Assembly (NCBI RefSeq): GCF_031851795.1
Contig: NZ_CP134696.1
Coordinates: 6,944,001 to 7,008,000, forward strand
Direction: 5' to 3'
DNA: 64,000 nucleotides
DNA from: Pontibacter sp. G13
GTDB taxonomy: Bacteria > Bacteroidota > Bacteroidia > J057
The translations under genes and the position numbers were made by a program. Positions 43,234 through 52,313 of the stretch are shown here, piece by piece. The notes below the pieces were generated by a model. That model ran no database searches, was not told where the DNA came from, and saw only the letters and a list, made by a program, of their open reading frames with translations. Positions within the stretch are counted from its first letter, which is position 1, and each line of letters starts with the position of its first letter.

Positions 43234-45933
43234 TTATCTCAGTTTGAAGGTCAGGTTTACATTCGGGGTAATTCCCAAATAGTAGATGGGGGTTTCAATG
43301 ACTTCGCCTTCGACCACTTCATACTCGTTGTACCAGACATTGGAGCGATTGTAGAGATTGAATACCGAGAATCCCAACGTACAAGGCGCATGTTCTCCAA
43401 GGGTGAAATGGTGGGTAGCCGAAAGGTCCAGACGATGGTAGGCGGGCAAACGGTTGCCATTTTTGATGGAGACATTCAAGTAGTCTGCGGTTGTGCCATC
43501 CAGCAGGTCCAATTCATACCCTCCCTCTGGAGCAGTATAGGGCCTTCCAGTCGCATAAATCCACGTTGCTCCAAATTCCCAGTTTTTCCACCGATAGGTC
43601 CCAACGGTATTGAATTCATGGGTGACATCATGCGCTGCATAGAAATCATAGTTTCCGAATGCTGGAATGTTGTGAGACACTTGGCTGAGGGTATATCCCA
43701 ACCAGCCTTTCAGATTGCCGAGCTTTTTCTGGAGCAAGAACTCCACCCCTTTGGCTTGTCCTGATCCGGTGAAGAAGTTTTCGGAGTAATCTATACTCGT
43801 CCGGGTAGTTTCGAAGCGGAGGGAATATTCGGTGACATTTTGCAGGTCCTTATAAAAGGCTTCTATATCCATCAGGAAATCAGATGTCTCGTAGGATGCG
43901 CCCAAGATGTATTGCCATGAAGAACTGACGGGCAATTGATCCCCATCAGACAATACCCAGAAATCCCTGCTGCCTTGCGTGATGTCTTCTCGGGTCACCC
44001 TTCGGGCGAATTGATAGTACTGCCCGGTCCCTCCCTTGATTTTTAGACGCTTTGTGGCTTGCCAAAGAAAATTCATCCGAGGTTCCCAATACGATCCTGC
44101 TGTTTCCGAGAAAAAATTGTAGCGGATCCCGGGAACCAAGGTCAGTTGCTCCCCAAATAGGTGGATGCGATCCTGTAGATAGGCGGTATAAGTCTCCCCT
44201 TGCGTAGATCGATCAATGACCGTGATACTATCGTTTTGCTGGTAGGTGTAGTCGATGTCGTTATGGATGGCTTGAACTCCCATTTCGAGTTGTTGCTGCG
44301 GCGAGAATTGGTAAATCAGATCTACCTTGCCGGTCAAGTCCAGGAGGTTGTTGTCCTCGGTTACGCCGCGAGAAATGTCGTTTTGTTCCCCATCGATTCC
44401 CATCAAGGCACCGGATGTAGAGCGATCTCGCAAACTGAAATAGTTGGAATAACTGAGCAGGGAATTCAGGTAGAATGTATCTGAAAACTTTTTGGACCAC
44501 TTGAGGGAAGCGCCAGTATTTCCCCAATTCGTGAGGTCGGTGGTCTCAATGTTGAGGTTGAAGTTTTCGCCAAATCGTCCCCCAAATCCTCCTGTATTCG
44601 GAGCGATGGAATTGTCCAGATTGTCCTTGCCCTTGTAAAAGCTCCAAGCCACCACATCATCCTCAGAAGGCCGGTAGGTTACTTTGGCATTCACATCATA
44701 AAAGAAGGATTCGGTCTCCTGCGTGGTATTTCGTCCAAACCCTCTCCCAAACCCTGCTGTCGGGTCATCGGATTCTTCGGCGAATTGATCAAATATTTTT
44801 TGGTAAATGGGACTTTTCCAGCTCCTTCGTCCACCAACAATAGCGGTCCATTTTTCCCCCATTGGAAATTCCACGAATCCATTCACGGACATGAGGCTGA
44901 TATCCCCGGCGAAGTTAAAGGCTTTCTGATCTCCCTCCTTTCCCGTGATTTCCACCACACTAGACAGCCGGCCCCCATATCGGGCATCGAATCCGCCTTT
45001 GTACATCTGCACATCCTTTATGGTATTGCTGTTGAAAGCGCTGAAAAAACCAAACATGTGCTCCACATTGTAAACCGTAAATCCGTCATACAGCACCAAC
45101 ACTTGATCCGGCGTGCCCCCTCGGACATACAATCCCGAGGAATGCTCATTGGCAGAACTGACTCCCGGCATCAGCTGAAAGGCACGCAGAATGTCCTTTT
45201 CGCCAAGGTTGGGTAGAGAATTGAGTTTGGCAGGAGACATTTTCACAATGCTAATCTGATCTCCACTCACCTGAAGCAACTCTTCTTTCTCAGCCGTGAT
45301 AGTCACCTGAGACAAATTCAATTCTGCGGATTTCAACTCCACATAGAAATGATCGATGTCTACTTCCGGAGAAAGCCTTACTTCTAGTCTTTCATAGCCG
45401 ATGTAGGTGAAAATCAGGGTGGAGGTGTCCGACGGCACATCCAAAAGCGTGAAGTAGCCATCGACATTGGTAGAAGTACCTTGCGGCACTCCCTTGATCC
45501 GAACGGTGACGTAGGGAAGCGATTCGAAGGTCTCAGTATCCCTTACACGACCCGTCAAAGTGAATTCATTTCTGGACGCATCTCCCTCATAGTCTTGGGA
45601 TTGTGCCAAGGAAATTTGAGAAATGTCCGTCCATTTGTCCACGACATGCACGACGCCCTCCTGATCCATGAAGTACTTCAGTTTATGATCCTTGCAGATC
45701 CGATCCAGAATTTCGGTGATCGTCTTGTTTTTGGGATGGGAGGTGTATCGAATGGATTGAAATGCCGCTGTGTCATAGGCAAATGTCAATTCAGTCAATT
45801 GAGCGAGTTTGGTGAATGCCACATCTAAATCGCAACACAGGAACTTGTCGATCTTCCCCTGTGGAAACTCTTGGGCTTGGAGGGGGGTAAGGCATGTCAA
45901 GCCGAGGAAGGCAAGCAGAAGCGTTCTCATCAT
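43234..45933 (-). CDS. TonB-dependent receptor with STN domain
   Basis: 899 residues with a signal peptide (MMRTLLLAFLGLTCLTPLQAQ). An STN domain (about 25-100: LDVAFTKLAQLTELTFAYDT, then ILDRICKDHKLKYFMDQEG) is followed by a carboxypeptidase-regulatory-like domain (about 120-205: FTLTGRVRDTETFESLPYVT). Then a plug (LGEKDILRAFQLMPGVSSANE, LYVRGGTPDQVLVLYDGF) and an outer-membrane barrel ending in a terminal strand LTFKLR. The STN domain is often used to signal across the envelope. Here the downstream genes are DUF4249, a LytS kinase and a LytTR regulator, not the usual sigma/anti-sigma pair. No SusD gene is present. Substrate unknown. Confidence 0.9.
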   Translation of the reverse strand: MMRTLLLAFLGLTCLTPLQAQEFPQGKIDKFLCCDLDVAFTKLAQLTELTFAYDTAAFQSIRYTSHPKNKTITEILDRICKDHKLKYFMDQEGVVHVVDKWTDISQISLAQSQDYEGDASRNEFTLTGRVRDTETFESLPYVTVRIKGVPQGTSTNVDGYFTLLDVPSDTSTLIFTYIGYERLEVRLSPEVDIDHFYVELKSAELNLSQVTITAEKEELLQVSGDQISIVKMSPAKLNSLPNLGEKDILRAFQLMPGVSSANEHSSGLYVRGGTPDQVLVLYDGFTVYNVEHMFGFFSAFNSNTIKDVQMYKGGFDARYGGRLSSVVEITGKEGDQKAFNFAGDISLMSVNGFVEFPMGEKWTAIVGGRRSWKSPIYQKIFDQFAEESDDPTAGFGRGFGRNTTQETESFFYDVNAKVTYRPSEDDVVAWSFYKGKDNLDNSIAPNTGGFGGRFGENFNLNIETTDLTNWGNTGASLKWSKKFSDTFYLNSLLSYSNYFSLRDRSTSGALMGIDGEQNDISRGVTEDNNLLDLTGKVDLIYQFSPQQQLEMGVQAIHNDIDYTYQQNDSITVIDRSTQGETYTAYLQDRIHLFGEQLTLVPGIRYNFFSETAGSYWEPRMNFLWQATKRLKIKGGTGQYYQFARRVTREDITQGSRDFWVLSDGDQLPVSSSWQYILGASYETSDFLMDIEAFYKDLQNVTEYSLRFETTRTSIDYSENFFTGSGQAKGVEFLLQKKLGNLKGWLGYTLSQVSHNIPAFGNYDFYAAHDVTHEFNTVGTYRWKNWEFGATWIYATGRPYTAPEGGYELDLLDGTTADYLNVSIKNGNRLPAYHRLDLSATHHFTLGEHAPCTLGFSVFNLYNRSNVWYNEYEVVEGEVIETPIYYLGITPNVNLTFKLR

Positions 45934-46179
45934 ACTGGATTCAAGTTTCAGGGCTAAAAGGATTGTGGGAAAGGTATGACGAACCCTAGGTGCCGGACGA
46001 TTCGAGTAGACGAAATCAGGATCTCAGTAGATGAAAAGCTGTTTGGGCAAATCCAAAATCTGGTTCCTCGCTGGGATCGATGTATGACATTTGATGTTTT
46101 GGCTTGTAGGTTGTTTTGATTTGCCTGATAATTGTCTGATCGCGCCTATCTATTGGGCCAGCCACTTCATCGGACCGTT

Positions 46180-48063
46180 ATGTCACTGTCATATTCTCGT
46201 AGGTATATTTACTTGATTATCTGGTTGTCATTCGGATTGTTTGGGTGTAATCCCTCTACAGATTCGGATAAAAAGGACAAAGGCTCTTCTCCTAACACTA
46301 ACCAGCCAACCCAGACCGAGGGGTTTTCCGAGACCCGCAATGCCTATTTTGGATGCATGCATGTGCATACCAGTTATTCCTTCGATGGATCTATCAACAA
46401 ATGCATCACCCTCCCGGACGATGCCTACCGATGGGCCAAAGGAGAATCCATCCCCGGTGGAAAAGGGCGTTCTGACCTCCAAATCAAAGTGCCGCTTGAT
46501 TTCTATGCGGTTTCCGATCATGCGGAGTTTTTGGGAATTTTTAATGAAATGAAGAATCCTGCTTCACCGCTCAGCAAATTGGAGATAGCCAAAAAGATGA
46601 CCTCAGATGATCCTGCAGTATCATTTGAAGCATTTGGTGATTTCCTGTATTCCTACTCGATGGGTGAGCCACAAGATCCTTTGCTTTTCGATCCGGAAAT
46701 CATGAAACCCATTTGGAAGGATATCGTGGAGACGGCAGATCAACACTATGAACCCGGTCAGTTCACGACGTTTCCTGCCTTCGAATGGTCTTCCAATCCC
46801 AATACCCGAAACCTTCACCGTGTAGTGGTCTTTATGAACTCTCAGCATGTCCCGGATTTGCCTTATTCGTCGACTGACTCTGAACGTCCGGAAGATTTGT
46901 GGAAATGGATGGATCAGACTCGTGCCAATGGAGCCACTTTGCTGGCGATTCCCCACAATGCCAATGCAAGCGATGGACTTATGTTTTCCATGAACGATTC
47001 GGATGGAAACCCTATTTCTGCTGAATACAGTTCTATTCGCATGAAAAATGAACCGCTCTATGAAATATCACAGATCAAGGGTACTTCCGAAACCCATCCC
47101 GATTTGTCGCCCAATGATGAATTTGCTGACTTTGAGGAATGGGACTACACCTTGGCAGCTACCGCAGAGCGCCCCACGCATCGTGCAGGGAGCTTCATCC
47201 GAAGGGCCTTGCAAGATGGGATGCTCCTTCAGAGTCAAGGCAAGGGCAATCCATTCAAGTATGGGGTAATTGGGGATTCGGATACCCACAATTCGGGAGC
47301 TTCGGTAGAGGAGGATAATTACACCGGGAAATTTGCTATGGAGAATGATCCCAAAGACCGACTGACTCCTGAGCTTGCCTCCGAAGCCAACAATCAACAA
47401 ATCCGTGAATTCAGTTCCGGAGGACTGGCAGGAGTTTGGGCTGAGGAAAACACCCGCGAATCTATTTTCTCGGCAATGATGCGCAAAGAGACTTTTGGCA
47501 CATCTGGTACCCGACTCAAAGTACGTTGCTTCGGAAGCTTCAACTATCCCGACGGCATCATGGATCAGACTGATTGGCTCACCCAAGCCTATAAATATGG
47601 TACGCCGATGGGTGGCTCTCTCTTTTCTGGCCAACAAGGTTCTCCTACCTTCCTTATTCATGCTGTCAAGGAGGCCAATGGGGCCAATCTCGATCGGACT
47701 CAGGTGATCAAGCTTTGGATCGATAATTCGGGGGAGATTCAAGAGAAAGTATACGAAGCCGCTTGGTCGGACAATCGAAGACTGGATAAAGATGGGAAAT
47801 TGCCTCCTGTGGGCAATACGGTAGATGTCTCCAAAGCCACCTACACCAATGAGATCGGGGACGTGGAACTCAAATCCATCTGGACAGATCCAGATTTCAA
47901 CCCAGATCAATACGCGTGCTACTATGTGCGGGTATTGGAAATTCCCACCCCGCGCTGGTCCACCTATGATGCCGTCACATTAGGGATTCCCCCTCGGGAT
48001 GATTTGCCCAAAACCATCCAGGAACGAGCCTGGACTTCCCCAATCTGGTACGAACCCAAATAA
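46180..48063 (+). CDS. DUF3604 family metal-dependent (PHP-like) lipoprotein
   Basis: The frame opens at 46132; the ATG at 46180 begins a lipoprotein signal (SYSRRYIYLIIWLSFGLFGC; L-F-G-C) and is preferred (627 aa). The domain starts AYFGCMHVHTSYSFDGSINK, the first metal site of PHP-like hydrolases. VPLDFYAVSDHAEFLGIFNE, FTTFPAFEWSSNPN and NLHRVVVF are further DUF3604 blocks, and KYGVIGDSDTHNSGASV carries another His. The family is common in marine bacteria but lacks a known substrate. It begins a three-gene set with a parvulin-type isomerase and a HupE/UreJ protein. Likely outer-membrane or periplasmic. Confidence 0.85.
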   Translation: MSLSYSRRYIYLIIWLSFGLFGCNPSTDSDKKDKGSSPNTNQPTQTEGFSETRNAYFGCMHVHTSYSFDGSINKCITLPDDAYRWAKGESIPGGKGRSDLQIKVPLDFYAVSDHAEFLGIFNEMKNPASPLSKLEIAKKMTSDDPAVSFEAFGDFLYSYSMGEPQDPLLFDPEIMKPIWKDIVETADQHYEPGQFTTFPAFEWSSNPNTRNLHRVVVFMNSQHVPDLPYSSTDSERPEDLWKWMDQTRANGATLLAIPHNANASDGLMFSMNDSDGNPISAEYSSIRMKNEPLYEISQIKGTSETHPDLSPNDEFADFEEWDYTLAATAERPTHRAGSFIRRALQDGMLLQSQGKGNPFKYGVIGDSDTHNSGASVEEDNYTGKFAMENDPKDRLTPELASEANNQQIREFSSGGLAGVWAEENTRESIFSAMMRKETFGTSGTRLKVRCFGSFNYPDGIMDQTDWLTQAYKYGTPMGGSLFSGQQGSPTFLIHAVKEANGANLDRTQVIKLWIDNSGEIQEKVYEAAWSDNRRLDKDGKLPPVGNTVDVSKATYTNEIGDVELKSIWTDPDFNPDQYACYYVRVLEIPTPRWSTYDAVTLGIPPRDDLPKTIQERAWTSPIWYEPK

Positions 48064-48081
48064 CCCAACCCACTCCTTGCC

Positions 48082-48912
48082 ATGTCCAAATTCCTCTCCC
48101 AGCCTCTTGTCCATTTCCTGCTGATCGGTGCTCTGCTATTTGGTCTGTATACTTGGGTTTCGCCTGACGAACCTCCCGCTCAGATTTTGATCGGAGAATC
48201 CGAAGTCAATGCCTGGGCGGACAAATGGGAGCTTCAATGGGGGCGTCCGCCAACTTCATCGGAAATAGCTGTCCTTACCGAGCAATTCATTGAATCCGAG
48301 ATCCTCTACCGCGAGGCCCTTGAAATGGGGTTGGACCATCATGATGAAGTAGTTCGTAGGCGACTGGCCCAAAAGATGAAATTTGTAGTGGAGGATTTGG
48401 TGGAATTGACACCCCCCACTGAGCAGGAATTGAGGCAGTATTTCAAGGAAAAGGCCGACCAATATCGACTCCCTGACCGCTATGCATTCAGCCACAAATA
48501 TTTCAGTCCAGACCTGAGAACTGATCCGTGGGAGGATGCGCTTGAGCAACAGCAGCAGGAAATCCCGCAAGGCGATCTCGGGATGTTTCCCAAAGCATGG
48601 ACGAGGCTCACAACTCAGCAAATGGATCGAGAACTGGGGGTTAATTTTCGGGAAGAAATGGAACAACTCAGTCCCTCGGATCAATGGCAAGGACCTATCC
48701 GGTCTGGGTTTGGCGTCCATTTGATCAAATTGGATCAGGTCATTCCGGGGAAATTGCCCAATTGGGAAGACGTGCAGGCTAGCGTTCATGCCGATTTCCA
48801 GCGAGCGCAAAGACTTCGGTTCAATGAAGCGCTGATCCAGACGATCCGATCCAAATACGAAGTGGTGTACGATTTCCCGATACTGACCGACTCCTTAGCT
48901 GTATCCCCATGA
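48082..48912 (+). CDS. Parvulin-type peptidyl-prolyl isomerase, membrane-anchored
   Basis: 276 residues with an N-terminal membrane segment (FLLIGALLFGLYTWV). A SurA/PrsA-like helical part follows (SEIAVLTEQFIESEILYREAL to EDLVELTPPTEQELRQYF). The parvulin domain spans about 140-235, with YAFSHKYFSPDLRTDPWEDA and GDLGMFPKAWTRL and an SGFGVHLIKLDQV end block; some catalytic residues of parvulins (for example in SHKYF where ARHILV is usual) are changed, so it may be a chaperone rather than an active isomerase. It lies 18 bp after the DUF3604 gene and overlaps the next by 4 bp. It may fold the envelope partner proteins of this set. Confidence 0.8.
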   Translation: MSKFLSQPLVHFLLIGALLFGLYTWVSPDEPPAQILIGESEVNAWADKWELQWGRPPTSSEIAVLTEQFIESEILYREALEMGLDHHDEVVRRRLAQKMKFVVEDLVELTPPTEQELRQYFKEKADQYRLPDRYAFSHKYFSPDLRTDPWEDALEQQQQEIPQGDLGMFPKAWTRLTTQQMDRELGVNFREEMEQLSPSDQWQGPIRSGFGVHLIKLDQVIPGKLPNWEDVQASVHADFQRAQRLRFNEALIQTIRSKYEVVYDFPILTDSLAVSP

Positions 48913-49892
48913 AGTATTGGCTGCTGCTAGTGATGATTGTTTCCACTCCATTTGGAGGAATGTGCCATGAAGTCCGGCCTGCATATTTGGGAATTACTCA
49001 ACTGACTGGAAACCAAGTAGAGATTGTCTGGAAGGTGCCCGCCCAATCCAATCGGGTGCTGGGAATCATGCCCCAGTTCCCTCCTGACTGGAACGTCAAA
49101 TTGGTTTCTCAACTCATGTTGGATGGTGCTTTTCGACAACAGTTTCGGATGGAAATACCAGCGGATTTCCGGGGAAGTGAAATCTACTTTGATGGACTTT
49201 CAGCTACCATGACGGATGTACTTGCGAGAGCGGAATTCGCCGATGGATCCCAGCAGGTTGAATTGATTCGGCCAGCGGCTCCCGTCTTCCGCATTCCCAT
49301 GATCCCTTCTCCCACTAGCGTTGCGAGAACCTATTTCCTACTGGGAGTGGATCATATTTGGTTGGGGATTGATCACCTGCTATTCGTATTGGGATTGGTT
49401 TTGATCACCGTAGGGGGCTGGAAAATCTTCAAAACCGTGACGGCCTTTACGTTGGCACATAGCATAACCCTAAGTTTGGCCGCCCTAAATCTGATCCATG
49501 TGCCCATTCCACCCGTGGAGGCGATGATTGCGCTCAGTATCTTATTTTTGGCTTGGGAAGCGATCCGGCACCGGACGGGGCATGCCACATTGACGGGTCA
49601 GAAGCCTTGGTGGGTAGCTTTTTCCTTTGGGTTGCTCCACGGTGTGGGATTCGCCTCTGCTCTGGGAGAGACAGGGTTGCCGCACGGTGATATCCCTTTG
49701 GCACTGGGGATGTTCAATGTAGGCGTTGAATTTGGGCAAATCGTATTTGTGGCGATCCTGCTGGGAATTCGAATAGGCGCTAGGCGATTTTTCCCAAGGA
49801 TCCTTCCTCCGGCTTATCGAATGTTGGCTTATGCGATTGGGGGATGCGCATCTTTTTGGCTGATTGAACGCATCGTGGGGTTTTGGGGCTAA
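48909..49892 (+). CDS. HupE/UreJ-family membrane protein
   Basis: 327 residues. A signal peptide (MKYWLLLVMIVSTPFGGMC) is followed by about 125 residues of periplasmic strand-rich domain (HEVRPAYLGITQL). Then come about six membrane helices with the HupE/UreJ signature: LLGVDHIWLGIDHLLFVLGL, FTLAHSITLSL, LHGVGFASALGETGLP, and FNVGVEFGQIVFV. The family is linked to nickel or cobalt, though many members have no proven ion. This is the longer form with a periplasmic N-domain. The ATG overlaps the isomerase stop by four bases. Together with the two upstream genes it forms a set whose job is not known. Confidence 0.9.
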   Translation: MKYWLLLVMIVSTPFGGMCHEVRPAYLGITQLTGNQVEIVWKVPAQSNRVLGIMPQFPPDWNVKLVSQLMLDGAFRQQFRMEIPADFRGSEIYFDGLSATMTDVLARAEFADGSQQVELIRPAAPVFRIPMIPSPTSVARTYFLLGVDHIWLGIDHLLFVLGLVLITVGGWKIFKTVTAFTLAHSITLSLAALNLIHVPIPPVEAMIALSILFLAWEAIRHRTGHATLTGQKPWWVAFSFGLLHGVGFASALGETGLPHGDIPLALGMFNVGVEFGQIVFVAILLGIRIGARRFFPRILPPAYRMLAYAIGGCASFWLIERIVGFWG

Positions 49893-49993
49893 TACAGGGA
49901 ATTTGCGATTTTTCGGAGGAAGTGCATCCTTTATGGGCTGGAATACTCCTTAGCATTTAATCGAACTTTTCCACCGAGAAGTGCGATTCGTTC

Positions 49994-51439
49994 ATGGCTC
50001 GTAAAACCGCTTATCTCACCTCTATGAAATTGATCCCCAGCTTTCTCGGAATCCTGCTATTGGCCACTGGTTGCCAACTGACTGATTCCCATTCTTCCGA
50101 ACCTCAAATTCTGAAAACCTCGATTGATCCTATTACCTACCGAATCGATGGCGAGGCTCATCCCACTTGGAGCCTCGCGCCTGACTTGAAACCCGACCGT
50201 CTAGAGATAGAATGTAAGGGGGGACTGGCTGAGGTGGCCTTTATCACGGATATGGATTCTCTGCGATGGGATCTGCATGTAGGCGATACCGTACAGTTTT
50301 GGGTGCTGAAGGAAGGCATGGATTCGGCGCTGACAGAATTGGTCGGCGTACCTCAAAACGTCACGTTTACAGACGATTTCATCAAGGCCAATCAGGGCAA
50401 GTTTAACGTGGATATCCCTGAGGTGCAGGAGTTGGCCCACATTCTGGTAGCGCTTTCAGACATCGGTCAGCAAGATTCCAACATGGTTGACATGACCACT
50501 GAATACTATCAGGAAGTCATGGCACATTTCCGCCCATTCATGACCCATCCCGCCGTGCAGGAAATGAATGAACACATCACCGAAGTATTTGGCCAGTCCA
50601 GCTATTTCTACTATTACGGACTCAAGATGAATGCCTGTGGGTACGTCTTCAATGAACAGGGAGAGATCGTGGAGGATGGGATTATCCGGAAGATGGGCTT
50701 TGGTCCAGCACCTGATCCGATCGGGGAGAAAACAGGGCTTTTCGAGGCGTTTGCAGGGGTCTCAAACTTTCGGGAATTTTATGCCGATCATCAGCCTTAC
50801 TATGATGAATTGATCGAAACCTACCGGTCGCTCAATCCCATTGACAAGATGCAAACCTGGTTGGAGGCCAAGTTCCCGTATTCCTATGGAAACTACCGGA
50901 CGACCTTTTCTCCACTCGTCAACGGTGCCCATTCTACCAATCGATTCGAGGACAATGGATTCAAGCAAACCGTGATGTTCGTTTGCCGTGCGGATTATCG
51001 CGAACAGTACAATCAAGCCGTGAACGAGATGATCCAGTCGCGGATCGTATTTACCGAGATTGACCACAACTTTGTCAATCCGCATTCTGACCTCCATCAT
51101 GATAGGATCGATGAGGCCATGTCCAACCGAAGCTATTGGGCCGATGATGAAAAACCGGGTGTCACCAGCTACTGGTCGCCTTACGCGGTGTTCAACGAGT
51201 ACATGACATTTGCGGTGTTTTCGATGTATTGCATGGACGAATTTGAGCAAGCAGACATAGATACCTTCATGCCGAGGATGGAGGGGATGATGAGTCAAAA
51301 TCGGGGATTCATCCAGTTTGTGGATTTCAATCAAGAGCTGATGCGTGTCTATCAAGCGCAGAAAGATATTTCGATGGACGAACTGTATGATCACATGTTG
51401 ACTTGGTGCTCAGCGAGAAACGCTCAACCCAATGGATAG
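49994..51439 (+). CDS. DUF4932-like lipoprotein, degenerate metallopeptidase
   Basis: 481 residues. The signal LIPSFLGILLLATGC (C27) has a lipobox (A-T-G-C), so lipidation is likely; the ATG at 50024 (MKLIPS) is a good alternative start. The protein resembles the DUF4932 group of secreted alpha-helical proteins: GYVFNEQGEIVEDGIIRK, FAGVSNFREFYADHQPYY, and then FTEIDHNFVNPHSDLHHDR. The HExxH zinc motif that family members carry seems to read TEIDH here, so the first His is missing. That reading is by eye. The N-terminal 130 residues are strand-rich and unrecognised. Probably not an active protease, but see the finding. Confidence 0.6.
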   Translation: MARKTAYLTSMKLIPSFLGILLLATGCQLTDSHSSEPQILKTSIDPITYRIDGEAHPTWSLAPDLKPDRLEIECKGGLAEVAFITDMDSLRWDLHVGDTVQFWVLKEGMDSALTELVGVPQNVTFTDDFIKANQGKFNVDIPEVQELAHILVALSDIGQQDSNMVDMTTEYYQEVMAHFRPFMTHPAVQEMNEHITEVFGQSSYFYYYGLKMNACGYVFNEQGEIVEDGIIRKMGFGPAPDPIGEKTGLFEAFAGVSNFREFYADHQPYYDELIETYRSLNPIDKMQTWLEAKFPYSYGNYRTTFSPLVNGAHSTNRFEDNGFKQTVMFVCRADYREQYNQAVNEMIQSRIVFTEIDHNFVNPHSDLHHDRIDEAMSNRSYWADDEKPGVTSYWSPYAVFNEYMTFAVFSMYCMDEFEQADIDTFMPRMEGMMSQNRGFIQFVDFNQELMRVYQAQKDISMDELYDHMLTWCSARNAQPNG

Positions 51440-51453
51440 GGATGTTCACCCAT

Positions 51454-51504
51454 CCGAAATGAAAAAATGGCTGGTGGCTTCCATCGGCCATTTTTTCATT
51501 TCGG
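51454..51504. terminator. Long perfect inverted repeat, terminator between genes
   Basis: A 17-bp arm (51454-51470) is perfectly complementary to 51488-51504, with a 17-nt loop. Both arms contain a run of six A/T, so it could act on both strands, though the run lies inside the stem. It follows the DUF4932-like gene. Confidence 0.65.
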
Positions 51505-51659
51505 GAGGATGGAAATTAAATATTGTTTGTTTTGGAAGTGGTTTTTTGCAAAATCGAACATAATCCGGCATATTCAATTCCAAATTCGTTTTGTCCAATT
51601 TATCTGGTTTATCCCCATTTGGATTGGATACAGGGTCCAAGCTTAATCTATCTATTTTC

Positions 51660-52253
51660 ATGGCCGTCAAGACCAAATACGACCGTGCGTCCATTATTCA
51701 AGCTGCCGTCAAGCTTGTTGAGGAACAAGGTCACGCAAAATATTCGGTTCGCAACGTCGCTCAGGCGCTCAATTCCTCAACGCAACCGATTTACAGCCAC
51801 TTTCAGGACAGCCATGAAGTATATGAGGAAGTGCTTGCCGAGATCAAGCGACGACTTGTTGCCCACACCCGGATCGAGTACACCGAATTCATATTCCGCA
51901 ACATCGGATTCGGATTTACCATTTTTGCGAGAGATTATCCCAACTTGTTTACCGCCTTTTTCGATGACAGCGGTGCCAATCGCGAATTTGTCAAGGAGTT
52001 TCTCTCGGACATGCGAGACGCGCTGGATTTGGACGAACGCTTCCATCTGGTTCCTGCGGTTGAGAAAGACAAACTCCTCAACAAGATGTGGACGTTGAGT
52101 TACGGATATACACATCTGATCATTCGCGGAATGGTGGATGATGTCTCCGATGAAGCGTTGCAGGAATTTCTGTTGGACGCAGGTACGGCCATTATCAAGG
52201 ATACCCTGACCAAAGCTGGATTGATGCACAATGAAAAGCCAGCCTTCGATTGA
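51660..52253 (+). CDS. TetR-family transcriptional regulator
   Basis: The frame is open from 51591, but the ATG at 51660 (MAVKTKYDRASIIQAAVKLV) begins the canonical TetR N-terminus and is chosen (197 aa). The helix-turn-helix is at about 25-50: YSVRNVAQALNSSTQPIYSH with FQDSHEVYEEV next. The C-terminal ligand-binding helices are unlike the family average, as is usual. The regulated gene is not obvious: the upstream gene ends 220 bp before and the downstream one is convergent. It may repress itself. Confidence 0.85.
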   Translation: MAVKTKYDRASIIQAAVKLVEEQGHAKYSVRNVAQALNSSTQPIYSHFQDSHEVYEEVLAEIKRRLVAHTRIEYTEFIFRNIGFGFTIFARDYPNLFTAFFDDSGANREFVKEFLSDMRDALDLDERFHLVPAVEKDKLLNKMWTLSYGYTHLIIRGMVDDVSDEALQEFLLDAGTAIIKDTLTKAGLMHNEKPAFD

Positions 52254-52313
52254 AGACTGGCCGGAAAGGATGGAAAAAACAGGTTCAAAGGGCGTTTGAT
52301 CCGGGGGCTACAT

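Noticed and set aside
47068-47910. Minus-strand frame of 280 residues inside the DUF3604 gene
   Set aside because: DUF3604 blocks run through the whole region on the plus strand, so the minus frame has no support.
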